Source: Apricaphanius iberus
Taxonomy: Eukaryota > Chordata > Actinopteri > Cyprinodontiformes > Aphaniidae
DNA length: 64,000 nt
Assembly (NCBI GenBank): GCA_028564705.1
Contig: JAPXFQ010002675.1
Coordinates: 1-64,000 of the forward strand
Direction of reading: 5' to 3'
How positions within the stretch are numbered: the first letter of the stretch is position 1; each line of letters opens with the position of its first letter. Shown here piece after piece: positions 24,995 to 35,168 of the stretch. The translations under genes were made by a program, and so were the position numbers. The notes under the pieces are model-generated. The model had not been told where the DNA came from. It was given only the letters and a program-made list of their open reading frames with translations, and did no database searches.

Positions 24995-25650
24995 GCTACC
25001 ATGCACAGCAAACTCAAAACCAACCAGAGGTCCAGAGAGGGAGTGTGCTCTTCTAAAACAATGAGTACTGTCAAACCACATAGATTAGATAACAGAGGGA
25101 CAGTCAGACTGAGTAATCAAAGACATTTAACCCATATCCCTTGCAAAAAGATTCCATCTACTCAAACACAGATAAACCTCAAACATGCTCTTCTCAATGT
25201 CAGATCATTAAAAAACAAGTCATTTTTAGTAAATAGTTTAATTTCCTCTTATAATCTGAATTTTATTTTTTTAACTGAAACGTGACTCAACAAAAACTCT
25301 TGCAATGCAGTTTTTATTGAGTATAATCCATCTAACTTCAATTTTGTGTGTGAAACACAACAAAACCAGAGAGGAGGGGGTGTTTGTGCCATTTTCAGGG
25401 ACAATATATTGACCCACAAACTGTAATTGGGTTTTTTCAATTGTTTGAGTATGTGTCATTCAAAATGGGGATTAAACAATCTTCCATACTTTATATGACA
25501 ATTTACAAATCACCACAGAATTGTTTCATTAAAGATTTTACTGAATTACTTACATTTGTTTACACTGATTGTTTAGTAACTTTAGGTGATTTTAATGTGC
25601 ATCTGGCTGTAAGTCATCATCCTCTGACTACTTGGGAAGAAGTCAGAGGA
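24995..25650 (+). pseudogene. LINE endonuclease fragment (L2-like)
   Basis: APE-type endonuclease blocks appear in order: LLNVRSLKNKSFLVN, then FIFLTET followed by an in-frame stop at 25285, then RGGGVCAIF, and finally VTLGDFNVHLA at about 25579. The stop and at least one frame change break the reading. The sequence differs enough from the L2 at 52131-53007 to be another subfamily. It ends abruptly at the hairpin at 25615. Confidence 0.8.
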
Positions 25651-25655
25651 TGATG
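25615..25655. repeat. Inverted repeat hairpin at LINE breakpoint
   Basis: TCATCATCCTCTGACT and its complement AGTCAGAGGATGATGA flank a short ACTTGGGAAGA loop. The arms pair perfectly over 16 bases, and the LINE similarity ends here. Confidence 0.85.
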
Positions 25656-27469
25656 AGGTGAGTTTATAGTTCCAGCGAGTCATTGGGCTCCAGGGGAAGG
25701 TAAGAGGAATCTAGTAGCTGAGACTGGCTGAGTGAGCATGAGCAAAATGATGATTGATCCAGTGATTTTTCTATTGCAGATACATCAGAGCGTGGACAGG
25801 TAGGAGATCCAGAGGTAAATTTCTACTGGAGGTGGAAGCTGGAGTGTATGAAAGGCTGACCAAAGGAGTTGGAGCATCGCAGGTCCTGAAATGGACAGGA
25901 TCATCCAGAAGATCAGAATCTACAAGGACAACAAAAGATACATAACTCAGTTTAATGTAAATAATGACACTTCCTTACTGCTTTCATAAAGTTTCACTCT
26001 ATGGTTTATAAAAATATTTGAACATCATGCAACCCATAGAAAAATAAGGGGAAGTGGGAACAGACACTGCAGACACTGCTTTAATTATTTCTTTATCTAA
26101 TCAAAAGAATTTATAGTCACAAGAGAACGGCACTGATGTATGGGTGATCTATATTGTTTAGGCTATAAAACTGCTATAAAATTGCAACCATGAGAAAGAT
26201 GATGTTTTATTCTAAATATTTTGATTTAAATTAATGAAAAGTTTTATTTCAATTACAATTTTTATATATTTTGAAAGACACCTTTTTAACAGAGAAATGT
26301 GTCATAATGGTTGCAAAAGGATGAAATGTCCAAGGCTGAGAGAAAAGAGGAAAGTACTAACGTGCAAGACTGAGTATAGCTTCGAAAAAGCAGAAATGGA
26401 GAACAAGCAGGTAGATTTTGTAGTCTTTGCTGCGGCCTAACAGTTAAACGTAAGTTTCAATGAAGAGACCTAAAGAATAATGTGAACAATTATAGTTATA
26501 ACCATGAAACAATGTGATGTTTGATGTGAGGTTTTGTGATTTAGATGATGATTCTTTTGAAAATGTTTAAGATATAATACTCACCTAATTTAGGGAAATA
26601 CATTTGGAAAACAGTAATGAGTAATCAAAAAGAAGAAGGTGACCGAGATAGCGAGATATGGGGCAATGGAAAGGAAGGTGAGAGCGGGGTGAGAAGGTTT
26701 AACCTGGAGCATAAAGACGTTAATCTTATGTTAGGAAACATGCACTCAGCAACAGGAGGACAACAGCGAGATCTTGCCGAGAGTTACAGAGCAGTGTGAT
26801 GCAAAGGTGTGCAGAACAGGTCAAGGGTTGCAGAATGGCGTAATAGGATTTACATGGTTTAGAAAGGGGAAGTAGGTCTGGTCAGGTCGGAAAGCAGTGA
26901 CAGAGTCAATGGTCAATGCTGTTTATGAAGACACACAGTGTCAGGTCATGATCATGTGATCATTGCAAATGTCCTACTTAATGAGGGTTTACTCACCCAC
27001 TTGATGCTCTGACATCAGTTCCTCTGTGACCTGAGCCGTTTCCGCAAGCGTGCTCCCTGTCGAGTTGGCATTCCAGAGCTGCAGATCCTTCGATCCTCAG
27101 AAACTCTGTTTCTCTGTCTCTCTCTCGCATCGCTGTCACCCTCTGGTCTTCCCTCGTAATCCCATTACTAACTCTTCAAGGTTTGCCAGACTAAACAGCG
27201 TGCCACCTTTTTACCTTCGCTCAACTTCCTCCGCACTTGGGTCAAGACCGCACGCAACACTCAGAAATCTGACACGCAGGATCTATTCCTAATTAGGACC
27301 AGGAATTAGTTAAGATTCGGGTAGAAGTAGCAAACAGTCATGTATACAAAGTATGTTACCCACCATCAGGGTTCCCTTATAGTTGTATTGATGAGACTGA
27401 TAGCTGTCAGTTGGAGAATGCTGGATTTCAACAAGGATTCCATGAAATGCTCAAATGGATTTTCATACA
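25656..27469. other. Unassigned stretch
   Basis: Bases 25700-25930, with GAAGCTGGAGTGTATGAAAG and GTCCTGAAATGGACAGGATC, read like the untranslated part of a fish LTR element, but no ends were identified. The rest shows no motif. Confidence 0.3.
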
Positions 27470-27600
27470 CTCTAAAAAACGCTGGGTTATTTTGCCAACC
27501 CAACTGCTGGGTTAAGGCTGAGGGTTAGGAGGTTGGGTCAATTTAACACAACATTGGGTCAAACATTTTCACCCAGCATATTGGGTTAAAAAAGGCAGTA
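27470..27600. repeat. TGGGTT / AACCCA inverted-repeat element
   Basis: GCTGGGTT, CAACCCAACTGCTGGGTTAA, TTGGGTCA and ATTGGGTTAAA recur in both orientations over about 130 bases. This is a familiar high-copy motif in fish DNA, probably a MITE. The left boundary CTAAAAAACGCTGGGTT is clear. The right one is not. Confidence 0.6.
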
Positions 27601-28035
27601 AAAAGAAGGATCTTCCCACTAGTCTGTGTGCCAGTTCTGCCATTTACCCTGTGGATGAAAAGGACTTCAATGGACCTTCACATCGGCAAGAGTAAAAATA
27701 AGACAAGATATTTATGAGAAAGAGTTTTAAGATTGTGTTAAAGCTGTTGGCAGCAGGTGACACAGTAAATAATTTAACAGATTTCTAACCAATATGTTCA
27801 AGACCACCAAATGATTATTTTGATTAGCCAGCAAATTATTTTCCCATCACTGATATATTTCGTTTTCGATGTAAAATGGAACACAGAATCCGCAGCAGTG
27901 ACCCAGACAACATTGTAAACTTTTGCCGACCCGCCCTTTGTCTGACAAGGTATGGCTTTGCTCGGAACGTCACTGTGCATTCTATATCAGCAGCGGCAGC
28001 CCCACTAACCGCTGAATCCTGCTGTCTGTGTTTAG
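27601..28035. other. Unassigned stretch ending in a splice acceptor
   Basis: No domain was seen. The last bases, TGTGTTTAG at 28027-28035, form a plausible 3' splice site for the following exon. Confidence 0.35.
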
Positions 28036-28305
28036 GGAGCTATATTTGGAGAAGCTTTCAGACATTAAACATATGGACCCATACGAGCTCCCTGCAGCGG
28101 AATGGCAAAGCGACCTGAACCATTTGCCTCCATGCACATATATAGATATAGTAAATACCTTGTTTTTTGTTTGACTTACTACACGTTGCAGGAGTTTAAA
28201 CGCCACAAATCTTTGGAAAGCTACGAGGCTTTCTGCTGTGACTGGGTGCAGGACTTGGCAATCTACAAGCCTCCAGGTGGCGAAAACAGCGGTGTACTGG
28301 CAAAG
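28036..28305 (+). pseudogene. Exon of a YqaJ/SWIM-type multicopy gene
   Basis: The exon lies between TTTAG (28031-28035) and AAAG|GTAATT (28305/28306). One frame gives ELYLEKLSDIKHMDPYELP and LPPCTYIDIVNTL, and after a one-base change in the T-rich stretch near 28165-28175 the next frame gives YYTLQEFKRHKSLESYEAF with CDWVQDLAIY. The pattern DPYELP ... DIVNYL ... KSLEAYxxFxxGWV is one I know from fish proteins that carry SWIM fingers and YqaJ-type nucleases, some of them inside ISL2EU transposons. The SWIM/nuclease exons were not found downstream, so this is an orphan, frameshifted exon. The assignment is from memory of motifs. Confidence 0.6.
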
Positions 28306-29742
28306 GTAATTTTTCTTAACATGCGTTTTAGTCGTAATTACATTGCATTTAGCAGACACTTCTTGACCAAAATGACAAAGTAATTTACTGCGACTGCTTC
28401 GTAAACACTAGATTGTGACGAGATGTTCAATGTACACAAACGTTTCCAACATGTTTTGATGTAGGCTAAAGCTGTGTACCGTATCTTTAGGTATTTAGTT
28501 GTAATTTGATTTTGGCCCAATGATACATACTGTACCAGGCATAGACTCTATGGCCCCAGGATTTTGTGTTGGGGGATGATCACCCGGTTCTGGGTCGGCT
28601 AGGTTAGTCAAATGTGTGGTACTAGAGTAGTTTGTAACGCAGCAGTGAGTTCCAGGCATGGTAACACAGTGCAGAATTGAGAGAACCTCCTCTACTATTG
28701 AGTTAAAAAACACAGTTTGCCGCTGGAAGGAAGCCAAGATGGCGGAGACTGAGGATCTAGGGGAGGGGTTCTGTACCATGATGACAACACTCACTCTCAA
28801 TAGACAGTTGACATCACAGCCCCAGGTCGACTTCAGCCACTGGCAGTGGAGCAGACTTCGCACCGTGTTAACCACCACTGCTACTAGCGTTGTTTTGGCA
28901 GCAGTTTGCACTAAATAACAGTGATATATATCGTCTTCGTGCAGCAAAATGTTATTGAAGTATGTCGAAGGCAAAAGGTAATTGCTGTGAAGAAAGTTCT
29001 ACACGACGATCCATCCAAGTTCTGGAGCCAGAGTCTGAGGATAGGGTAGGATATGCTCGGTTCGTTTCATTGCTGGTAGGTTGAAATTTGAATATATGTA
29101 GATGTGTACCAAAACAATGTTGATGTTAATTTGTATAACTGTAGATGTTGCCATACTAAACTGTTGACTAATTTTGGGGATTGTCATCCAATACTCACAA
29201 TCCTTCAAATAGCTTGTTAGCTGTTTGAAAGTGGTCTATAAGCTTTGTGCTAAATACGGTTTGCTTTGCTGTGTATTTTTTTTCGATCATCACACTACAA
29301 AAAGATGCCCTGAATTAGTAATGCCTACATCCATAGGTTTTATTTTGTAAGTGTTCAACAGCTGCAGCACGGCTCTGGATAACGGTGCGGAAGCTTTTCT
29401 CATCCAGTGTTGTGCGCACGCGTGATATTACCAGATGAAAACAATAACATTCAACGTCTGTACGTAACATTGCAAATGTAAAATCATAAGCTTGTAGTCA
29501 ACAAATCGAGACAGTTAACTGACAGGTGAGTTCATAGGATACTGATTTAGCAGCATCTCACCAAAACAGATTTTGTTTATGGCCTAACTAATGTTAAACA
29601 AGTGTTAAACTGTGCATAAATAGTGATTCTGCTTTGTATGATCATATGTAAATGTCAGTTGTTCAATAACTGCAAGTGATATTGGTGATAACTGCTAAAA
29701 CACTAAATATAACTAATAATGGTTTCTATTTATTTCTGAAAG
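28306..29742. other. Unassigned stretch with a weak antisense THAP-like start
   Basis: On the minus strand at 28661 an ATG opens MPGTHCCVTNYSS, which resembles the start of THAP proteins but has Y where the second zinc cysteine should be, and no downstream C-x2-H was found. Otherwise no motif was seen. Confidence 0.3.
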
Positions 29743-30174
29743 ATGGATAAGTTTGTGAGGGGCAAACTTCACAATTGCAACCTGTGTGAATACATCCCTG
29801 CTTTTGAAGGTATGATGATAAAGTAAATGCATTTCAGTAATTAAAATAAAAGGAATATTTTCATATTTACACCAGAGGCTGGCTTGTTGTTTTATCTCTT
29901 AATAATTAAAAATGTATTTTCCTTTTCAGCTGAAACGATTGACAAAGACAGCTTGTTCCTCAGGGATTCTAACAGCTTGATTTCTTTGATACCTCTCCTG
30001 GGTCCACACCTGAAATTTCAGCATCATTTAAAAAGATCACTTGAGGTATGGCTAGTGTCACAGGTCAAAACAGAATGGGTTATGTGTGCTTTAAATTTCA
30101 CAGATCTTTAGGTCGTAACATAAAACATTTTTTTAACCACCTGAGAGTTATGCATCATATACTTTCCACTTTCA

Positions 30175-30243
30175 ATTCAATTCAGTTTATTTATATTGCG
30201 CCGTTTCACAACAGATGTCATCTCAAGGCACTTTACTTCAACT
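30175..30243 (-). mobile_element. Antisense L2-type LINE tail in intron 2
   Basis: AATTCAATTCAGTTTATTTA and ACAACAGATGTCATCTCAAG form the complement of the L2 3' tail seen at 13655-13730 and 49472-49545. It sits a few bases upstream of the exon 3 splice acceptor, so the present pyrimidine tract is partly made of insertion-adjacent sequence. Confidence 0.88.
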
Positions 30244-30576
30244 TATTCCAGTGTGCTCAAGTGGGGTGCCATCGCACATTTAATCAAATGGGATCATTTA
30301 GACGACACATAATTGGGCATGCTATTGAGTTTGTCACTGAAACAGAAGAAAGTAGTACAATTGAACTTCCTCAAAGTTCAGTAGATCCTCATTTAATTGT
30401 TCTGAGTGAGGTGGAATGCAGTGAGACTATAGCAGAACAATGGGATGAGCTAGAGGATGACAACATAAAGGACAGAGTTGCACTCTTCTTAGCTAGGTTG
30501 AAGGCAAAATCCTCACAGACATTCAGAGGCAATGGAGATGTTGTTGAAAACAAATTTGGTCTAATCAGAGATGTAG

Positions 30577-31048
30577 TGTGGTAGAATTTGGGTGTCTGAG
30601 AGGCCTCGGATGTGAGAATAAAACAAAGTGTCAGCTATATTCGTACCCTGAAGCTTCAGCACAGATGCATGGGTATATATAGTAATCAGCCACCCAATTG
30701 AATCAGCTTCTGACCGATCATTACATCATACAGTTATGGTAAGATAACTAACACTCTGTTCTATGCATCAGAGGATAATCACAAGACCAATCACAGAACA
30801 ACACGGAATAGGTAAACACAGGATGTGTCATGAGGCAACAATGGATGTGTCACTGGACAATCTGAATATAGATAACAATAAGGGACACTTTGTATAATGC
30901 TGAGAACGACAGTCATAGGATCTGTCATAAGTCAAGATGAGTTGTTTACATACAATTGGTTCTTGTTTGAACCATAGGATCAGAACAGCTATCTAAGAGC
31001 TGAGTAAGAGAAGATGTCCCAGCATTAATAATAAAACGTTCTGTCACA
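30577..31048 (+). mobile_element. Solo LTR with GTAG target duplication
   Basis: The element starts TGTGGTAGAA and ends TTCTGTCACA. These ends are inverted repeats matching at 8 of 10 positions. GTAG immediately precedes (30573-30576) and follows (31049-31052) it, a 4-bp target-site duplication. A TATA-like GTATATATAG lies near 30672, and AATAAAA lies near 31029 just before the 3' end, as in an LTR. No internal retroviral or Gypsy coding sequence is adjacent, so it is a solo LTR left by recombination. A 4-bp duplication fits ERV1-like or some Gypsy elements. I cannot decide between them. Confidence 0.88.
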
Positions 31049-31339
31049 GTAGTTGGTTGCTTAAAGATAAAAACACTCTCTTTTTTAAGAGAGATATGTC
31101 ACTCTGAGACTCTAAAAGCTGAAGAGCTCATGGAGCAGTTCACAAAAGCATCTGAACCATTTCAAGGTTTTGAATCAGAGTACAAGCAAATGAAATATTT
31201 TTTTTCTGGATTCTTTATACAGCCAGAGGCAGTACCACTCCCTGGCTTTTCATATACCCAAGAAACTAATCGAGAGTCAGGGACTGTAAAACAAGTTGCT
31301 GTTCGGGACACTTTCTAGTATGATCCCTTAAAACCCATG

Positions 31340-32868
31340 TTGAAACAATTTCTCGGTAGACGCTTCGCTGCACCAGGTAACCAGGCTCCTGATCGATAGA
31401 CGCTGCGCTGCACCAGGTAAAAAGGCTCCTGATCGGTAGACGCTGCACTGCACCAGGTAAAAAGGCTCCTGATCGGTAGACGCTGCGCTTTACCTGTTAA
31501 CCAGGCTGCTGATCGGTAGACGCTGCACCAGGAGACCAGGCTCCTGATCGGTAGACGCTGCGCTGCACCAGGTAAAAAGGTTCCTGATCGGTGGACGCTG
31601 CGCTGCACCAGGTAACCGGGCTTCTGATCGATAGACTCTTGCGCTGCACCAGGTAAAAAGGCTCCTGATCGGTAGTCGCCTTCCTGCACCAGGTAAATAG
31701 GCTCCTGATCGGTAGACGGCGCGCTGCAACAGGTAAAAAGGCTCCTGATCGGTAGACTCTGTGCTGCACCAGGTAAAAAGGCTCCTGATCGGTAGACGCC
31801 ATGCTGCACCAGGTAAAAAGGCTCCCTATTGGTAGACGCTGCGCTGCGCCAGGTAAAAAAGGCTCCTGATCGGTAGGCGCGGCTCTGCACCAGGTAAAAA
31901 GGCTCCTGATCGGTAGAAGCTGCGCTGCACCAGGTAAAAAAGGCTCCTGATCGGTAGACGCTGCGCTGCACCAGGTAAAAAGGCTCCTGATCGGTAGACG
32001 CTGCGCTGCACCAGGCAAAAAGGCTCCTGATCAGTAGACGCTGCGCTGCACCAGGAAAAAAGGCTCCTGATCGGTAGACGCTGCACTGCACCAGGTAAAA
32101 AGGCTCCTGATCTGTAGACGCTGCGCTGCACCAGGTAAAAAGGCTCCTGATCGGTAGACGCTGCGCTGCACCAGGTAACCAGGCTCCTGATCGGTAGACG
32201 CTGCACTGCACCAGTTAAAAAGGCTCCTGATCGGTAGAAGCTGTGCTGTACCGGGTAACCAGGCTCCTGATCGGTAGACGCTGCGCTGCACCAGGTAACC
32301 AGGCTCCTGATCGGTAGACTCTGCACTGCACCAGGTAAAAAGGCTCCTGATCGGTAGTCGCCTTGCTGCACCAGGTAAATAGGCTCTTGATCGGTAGACG
32401 CCTAGCTGCAACAGGTACAAAGGCTCCTGATCGTTTGACGCTGCGCTGCACCAGGTAAAACGGCTCCTGATTGGTAGACGCTGCGCTGCACCAGGTAAAA
32501 AGGCTCCTGATCGGTAGACGCTGCGCTGCACCAGGTAAAAAGGCTCCTGATCGATAGACGCTGCGCTGCACCAGGTAAAAAAGGCTCCTGATCGGTAGAC
32601 GATCCGCTGTACCAGGTAAAAAGGCTCCTGATCGGTAGACGCTGCGCTGCACCAGGTAAAAAGGCTCCTGATCGGTAGATGCTGCGCTGCACCAGGTAAA
32701 AAGGCTCCTGATCGGTAGACGCTGCGCTGCACCAGGTAACCAGGCTCCTGATCGGTAGAAGCTGCGCTGCAGCAGGTAACCAGGCTCCTGATCGGTAGAC
32801 TCTGCACTGCACCAGGTAAAAAGGCTCCTGATCGGTAGTCGCCTTGCTGCACCAGGTAAATAGGCTCC
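31340..32868. repeat. 40-bp minisatellite, about 38 copies
   Basis: The consensus contains GGCTCCTGATCGGTAGACGC and TGCGCTGCACCAGGTAAAAA, spaced exactly 40 bases (for example GGCTCCT at 31384 and 31424). Variant units include ones with AACC for AAAA and indels of one base. The minus strand is open in all three frames over long stretches because 40 leaves a remainder of 1 on division by 3 and the unit has no antisense stop. The array begins within 25 bases of the end of the SAM gene frame and ends at 32868 in a partial unit. Confidence 0.97.
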
Positions 32869-33645
32869 TCCATGGGGCTCGGAGGGGCTGCTGCCGTGGG
32901 CCCCAACTTGATGTGCTGGGGCCTCCCACCCCTGGTGGATCGGGCTGAACGGGGGTGCCTATTGGGCTCAGCAGGGGAGCTTGCTCCCTGGGGATTGCAT
33001 CGTGTCACCTCCCCATCCCCATCTGTTTTAAGTGCACATTAGAACAACACATAACAAGACCACAATTGACCAGGGGGAGAGAGGCCAGGGGTCTTTCCAC
33101 ACCCCTGTTCGTTGGACCATCAGGGGTTGGAGCCCGGGTGGATTATCAGGCCATCTGGTCGGGGACCTGGGCTTGTGGGCTATACTCTTGCCGGGGTGGG
33201 GGCCTTGGTGGTCTGCTTGTTCCCGTCCTGGGGGGCAAGGGGTCCGTCTCCCGGGTACAGGGGCATTGTGCTATATCGGGGCGTCTGTCCCTGGGAGTAT
33301 AGAGATTGTATGGGGTGTATGAATGAGTGTACAGCGTCCTTTTTTCGTGTGTCCTGTATATGTAAGAATGTGTACGCATGAGAGGGAGGGTACGTATGAG
33401 TGTCTCTGTCTGTCTATGTCTACTTGTCAGGTTGAGTGTTTGGCTTCCCTCTGGGCTGGTGCATCTTCTTCCCCTCCGTCACTCCCCGTCGGTGATGGAT
33501 GCTCCTGCCCGCTGGTTGATGATGGCTCTCGATGCCTAGGGCCGGGGGTTTCGGTTGCGGCCCGGCTCGGTCCTGGTGCATGCCTGGCTGGTCCTGGGTG
33601 GGCCGGTGTGACGGGCGGCCGCTGTTTCGGTCCGACATCCTGCAC
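32869..33645. other. GC-rich unassigned block
   Basis: This block is clearly richer in G and C than its surroundings and full of GGGG and CCCC runs, with several overlapping open frames on both strands but no domain motif. It sits between the minisatellite and an L2 copy and may be part of a repeat I do not recognise. Confidence 0.35.
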
Positions 33646-33748
33646 CGCGGGTGCGTCGCTGAGCGGGGCGAACCTATTGTTCACAGAAAGGGGCTTGAGG
33701 TTGGCTGCGCGCTGGGGTCTGGCGCTAAGCTTCCTACGAACAGTCACC
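33646..33748 (-). mobile_element. Inverted 5' piece of an L2 LINE (ORF1 region)
   Basis: GCGGGTGCGTCG through TACGAACAGTCACCCA matches 53603-53706, which is the antisense of the L2 ORF1 region. Here it lies on the same strand as that antisense copy but is joined at 33749 to RT sequence running in the sense direction. This is the inverted part of a rearranged L2 insertion. Confidence 0.78.
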
Positions 33749-34990
33749 CAAATAATACATTTGTGACTGTTCTGGTCTTGTTAGATCTCAGTGCTGCTTT
33801 TGCCACAGTCGATCATAATATTCTCTTAGAAAGGCCTGAACATGTTGTAGGGATCAAGGGAACAGCACTAGGCTGGTTTAAATCATATCTGTCCGACAGA
33901 TTCCAGTTTGTTCATGTCAATGATAAATCTTCTTCAAACTCAAGGGTTACTTGTGGAGTACCACAGGGTTCTGTGCTTGGACCGATTATCTTTACTATAT
34001 ATATATATATATGCTTCCAATTGGTAAAATAATTAGACAAGATGGAATGAATTTCCACAGTTATGCTGATGATACACAATTATATTTATCCATAAAACAT
34101 GATTAAACCAATCAGTTAGGTAGATTACAAGCATGTCTGGAAGACATAAAAACCTAGATGACTCTGAATGTTCTACTTTTAACCTCAGACAAGACAGAAG
34201 TTGTTGTCTTTGGACCAAAACCTATAAAAAGGAAACTGCTAAATCAATCAATTCCTGTGGATGGCATTAATTTGTCCTCTGGTAATAATGTAAAGAACCC
34301 CGGTTAATTTTTGACAAAGACAAGACATTTAAATCTCATATTAAACCGGTTTATAAGATTTTTTTCTTTCACCTCCGGAATATTGCTAAAATTAGAAACA
34401 TCCTGTCCAGGAGTAATGCAGAGTAACTAGTCCATGCATTTGTTACTTCAAGGCTGGACTACTGTAATTCCTTATTATCAGGAAGTCCACAAAATGCAAT
34501 TAAAAGCCTTCAGTTAATCCAAAATGCTGCAGCAAGAGTTCTGATGAATATTAAAAAGAGAGATCACATTTCTCATGTTGTGGCTTCTCTCCATTGGCTC
34601 CATGTTAAGCTCCATCGTACATTAGATTTCTGATCGTTCCATATGTTCCTAACAGAGCACTTCGTTCTCAGAATGCAGGTCTACTGGTAGTTCCTAGGAT
34701 TTCTTAAAGTAGAATGGGAGGCAGATCTCTCAGGTATCAGGCTCCACTCCTGTGGAACCAGCTCCCAGGTTTAGTCTGTGATGCAGATACTCTGTCTGTT
34801 TTTAAGACTGGGCTTAAAACCTTCCTTTTTGATAAAGCTTATAGTTAGAGTGGCTTAGGTTATCCTGAGCTATTTCTTCAGTTATGCTGCTATAAGTTTA
34901 GACTGTGGGAGGACAGACTGACCACTTATCTCTACTTTTCTCTTCTACTATTCTCCAGATATATTTTTTCAGCTGTTATTGCGAGTGTTA
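33749..34990 (+). pseudogene. L2-type LINE, RT to 3' region
   Basis: The reverse-transcriptase blocks are [54 protein letters not shown] and TSDKTEVVVFGP, followed by thumb blocks such as [15 protein letters not shown] and [13 protein letters not shown]. The YADD catalytic box is intact. An expanded TA tract at 33997-34012 throws the frame just after [14 protein letters not shown], and further stops follow at 34107 and later. The 3' tail is missing, so the copy is cut at both ends. Confidence 0.88.
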
Positions 34991-35168
34991 ACCCAGTTTT
35001 CTCTCAGTATTTTCTCCCCATAAAAGCTCCACATGGTCTGGTACCCTGCTCAACTATAACGCCCCCTGCTGGATGGGGAACATCGGTCCAGATGATGCTC
35101 AAAGTCACCGAGCTGTCATGATTTTATCCCTGTCCTTGAGCTTGCTGCACTCTCCCTCCACCTACTGA

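Larger units (their letters stand above)
29743..31318 (+). pseudogene. SAM-domain plus C2H2 finger gene, split by a solo LTR
   Basis: Exon 1 (29743-29809, ATG start, donor GAAG|GTATG) and exon 2 (29930-30045, acceptor TTTTCAG, donor GAG|GTATG) join in phase to encode a compact SAM-like domain, with LCEYIPAFE, IDKDSLFLRDSNSLISL and IPLLGPHLKF. Exon 3 starts at 30252 after TTATTCCAG, again in phase, and begins with a perfect C2H2 finger, CAQVGC then FRRHIIGH (C-x4-C-x12-H-x3-H). An acidic stretch and ARLKAKSSQTF follow. At 30577 a 472-bp LTR interrupts the exon. After it the same frame resumes and runs to a TAG at 31316, ending VKQVAVRDTF. Discounting the LTR and one GTAG, exon 3 is 197 codons including the stop and the product 257 residues. 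SAM domains mediate protein contacts. The gene's role is unknown. The TAG may itself be a nonsense change, because the sequence after it keeps a protein-like frame (YDPLKPML) up to the minisatellite. Confidence 0.75.

Noticed and set aside
28495..28974. Minus-strand 159-codon frame with a THAP-like start MPGTHCCVTNYSS
   Set aside because: The second zinc cysteine is Y and no C-x2-H follows, so the similarity is too weak to call a THAP gene.
31340..32868. CRISPR-like array
   Set aside because: The units are contiguous 40-bp repeats with no unique spacers, and the setting is eukaryotic.
31315..33008. Long overlapping minus-strand open frames of 145 to 325 codons
   Set aside because: They are the 40-bp minisatellite read in rotating frames. 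There is no domain and no independent start.
32955..33766. Overlapping open frames in the GC-rich block
   Set aside because: Stops are scarce because of base composition. Both strands are open and no motif is found.
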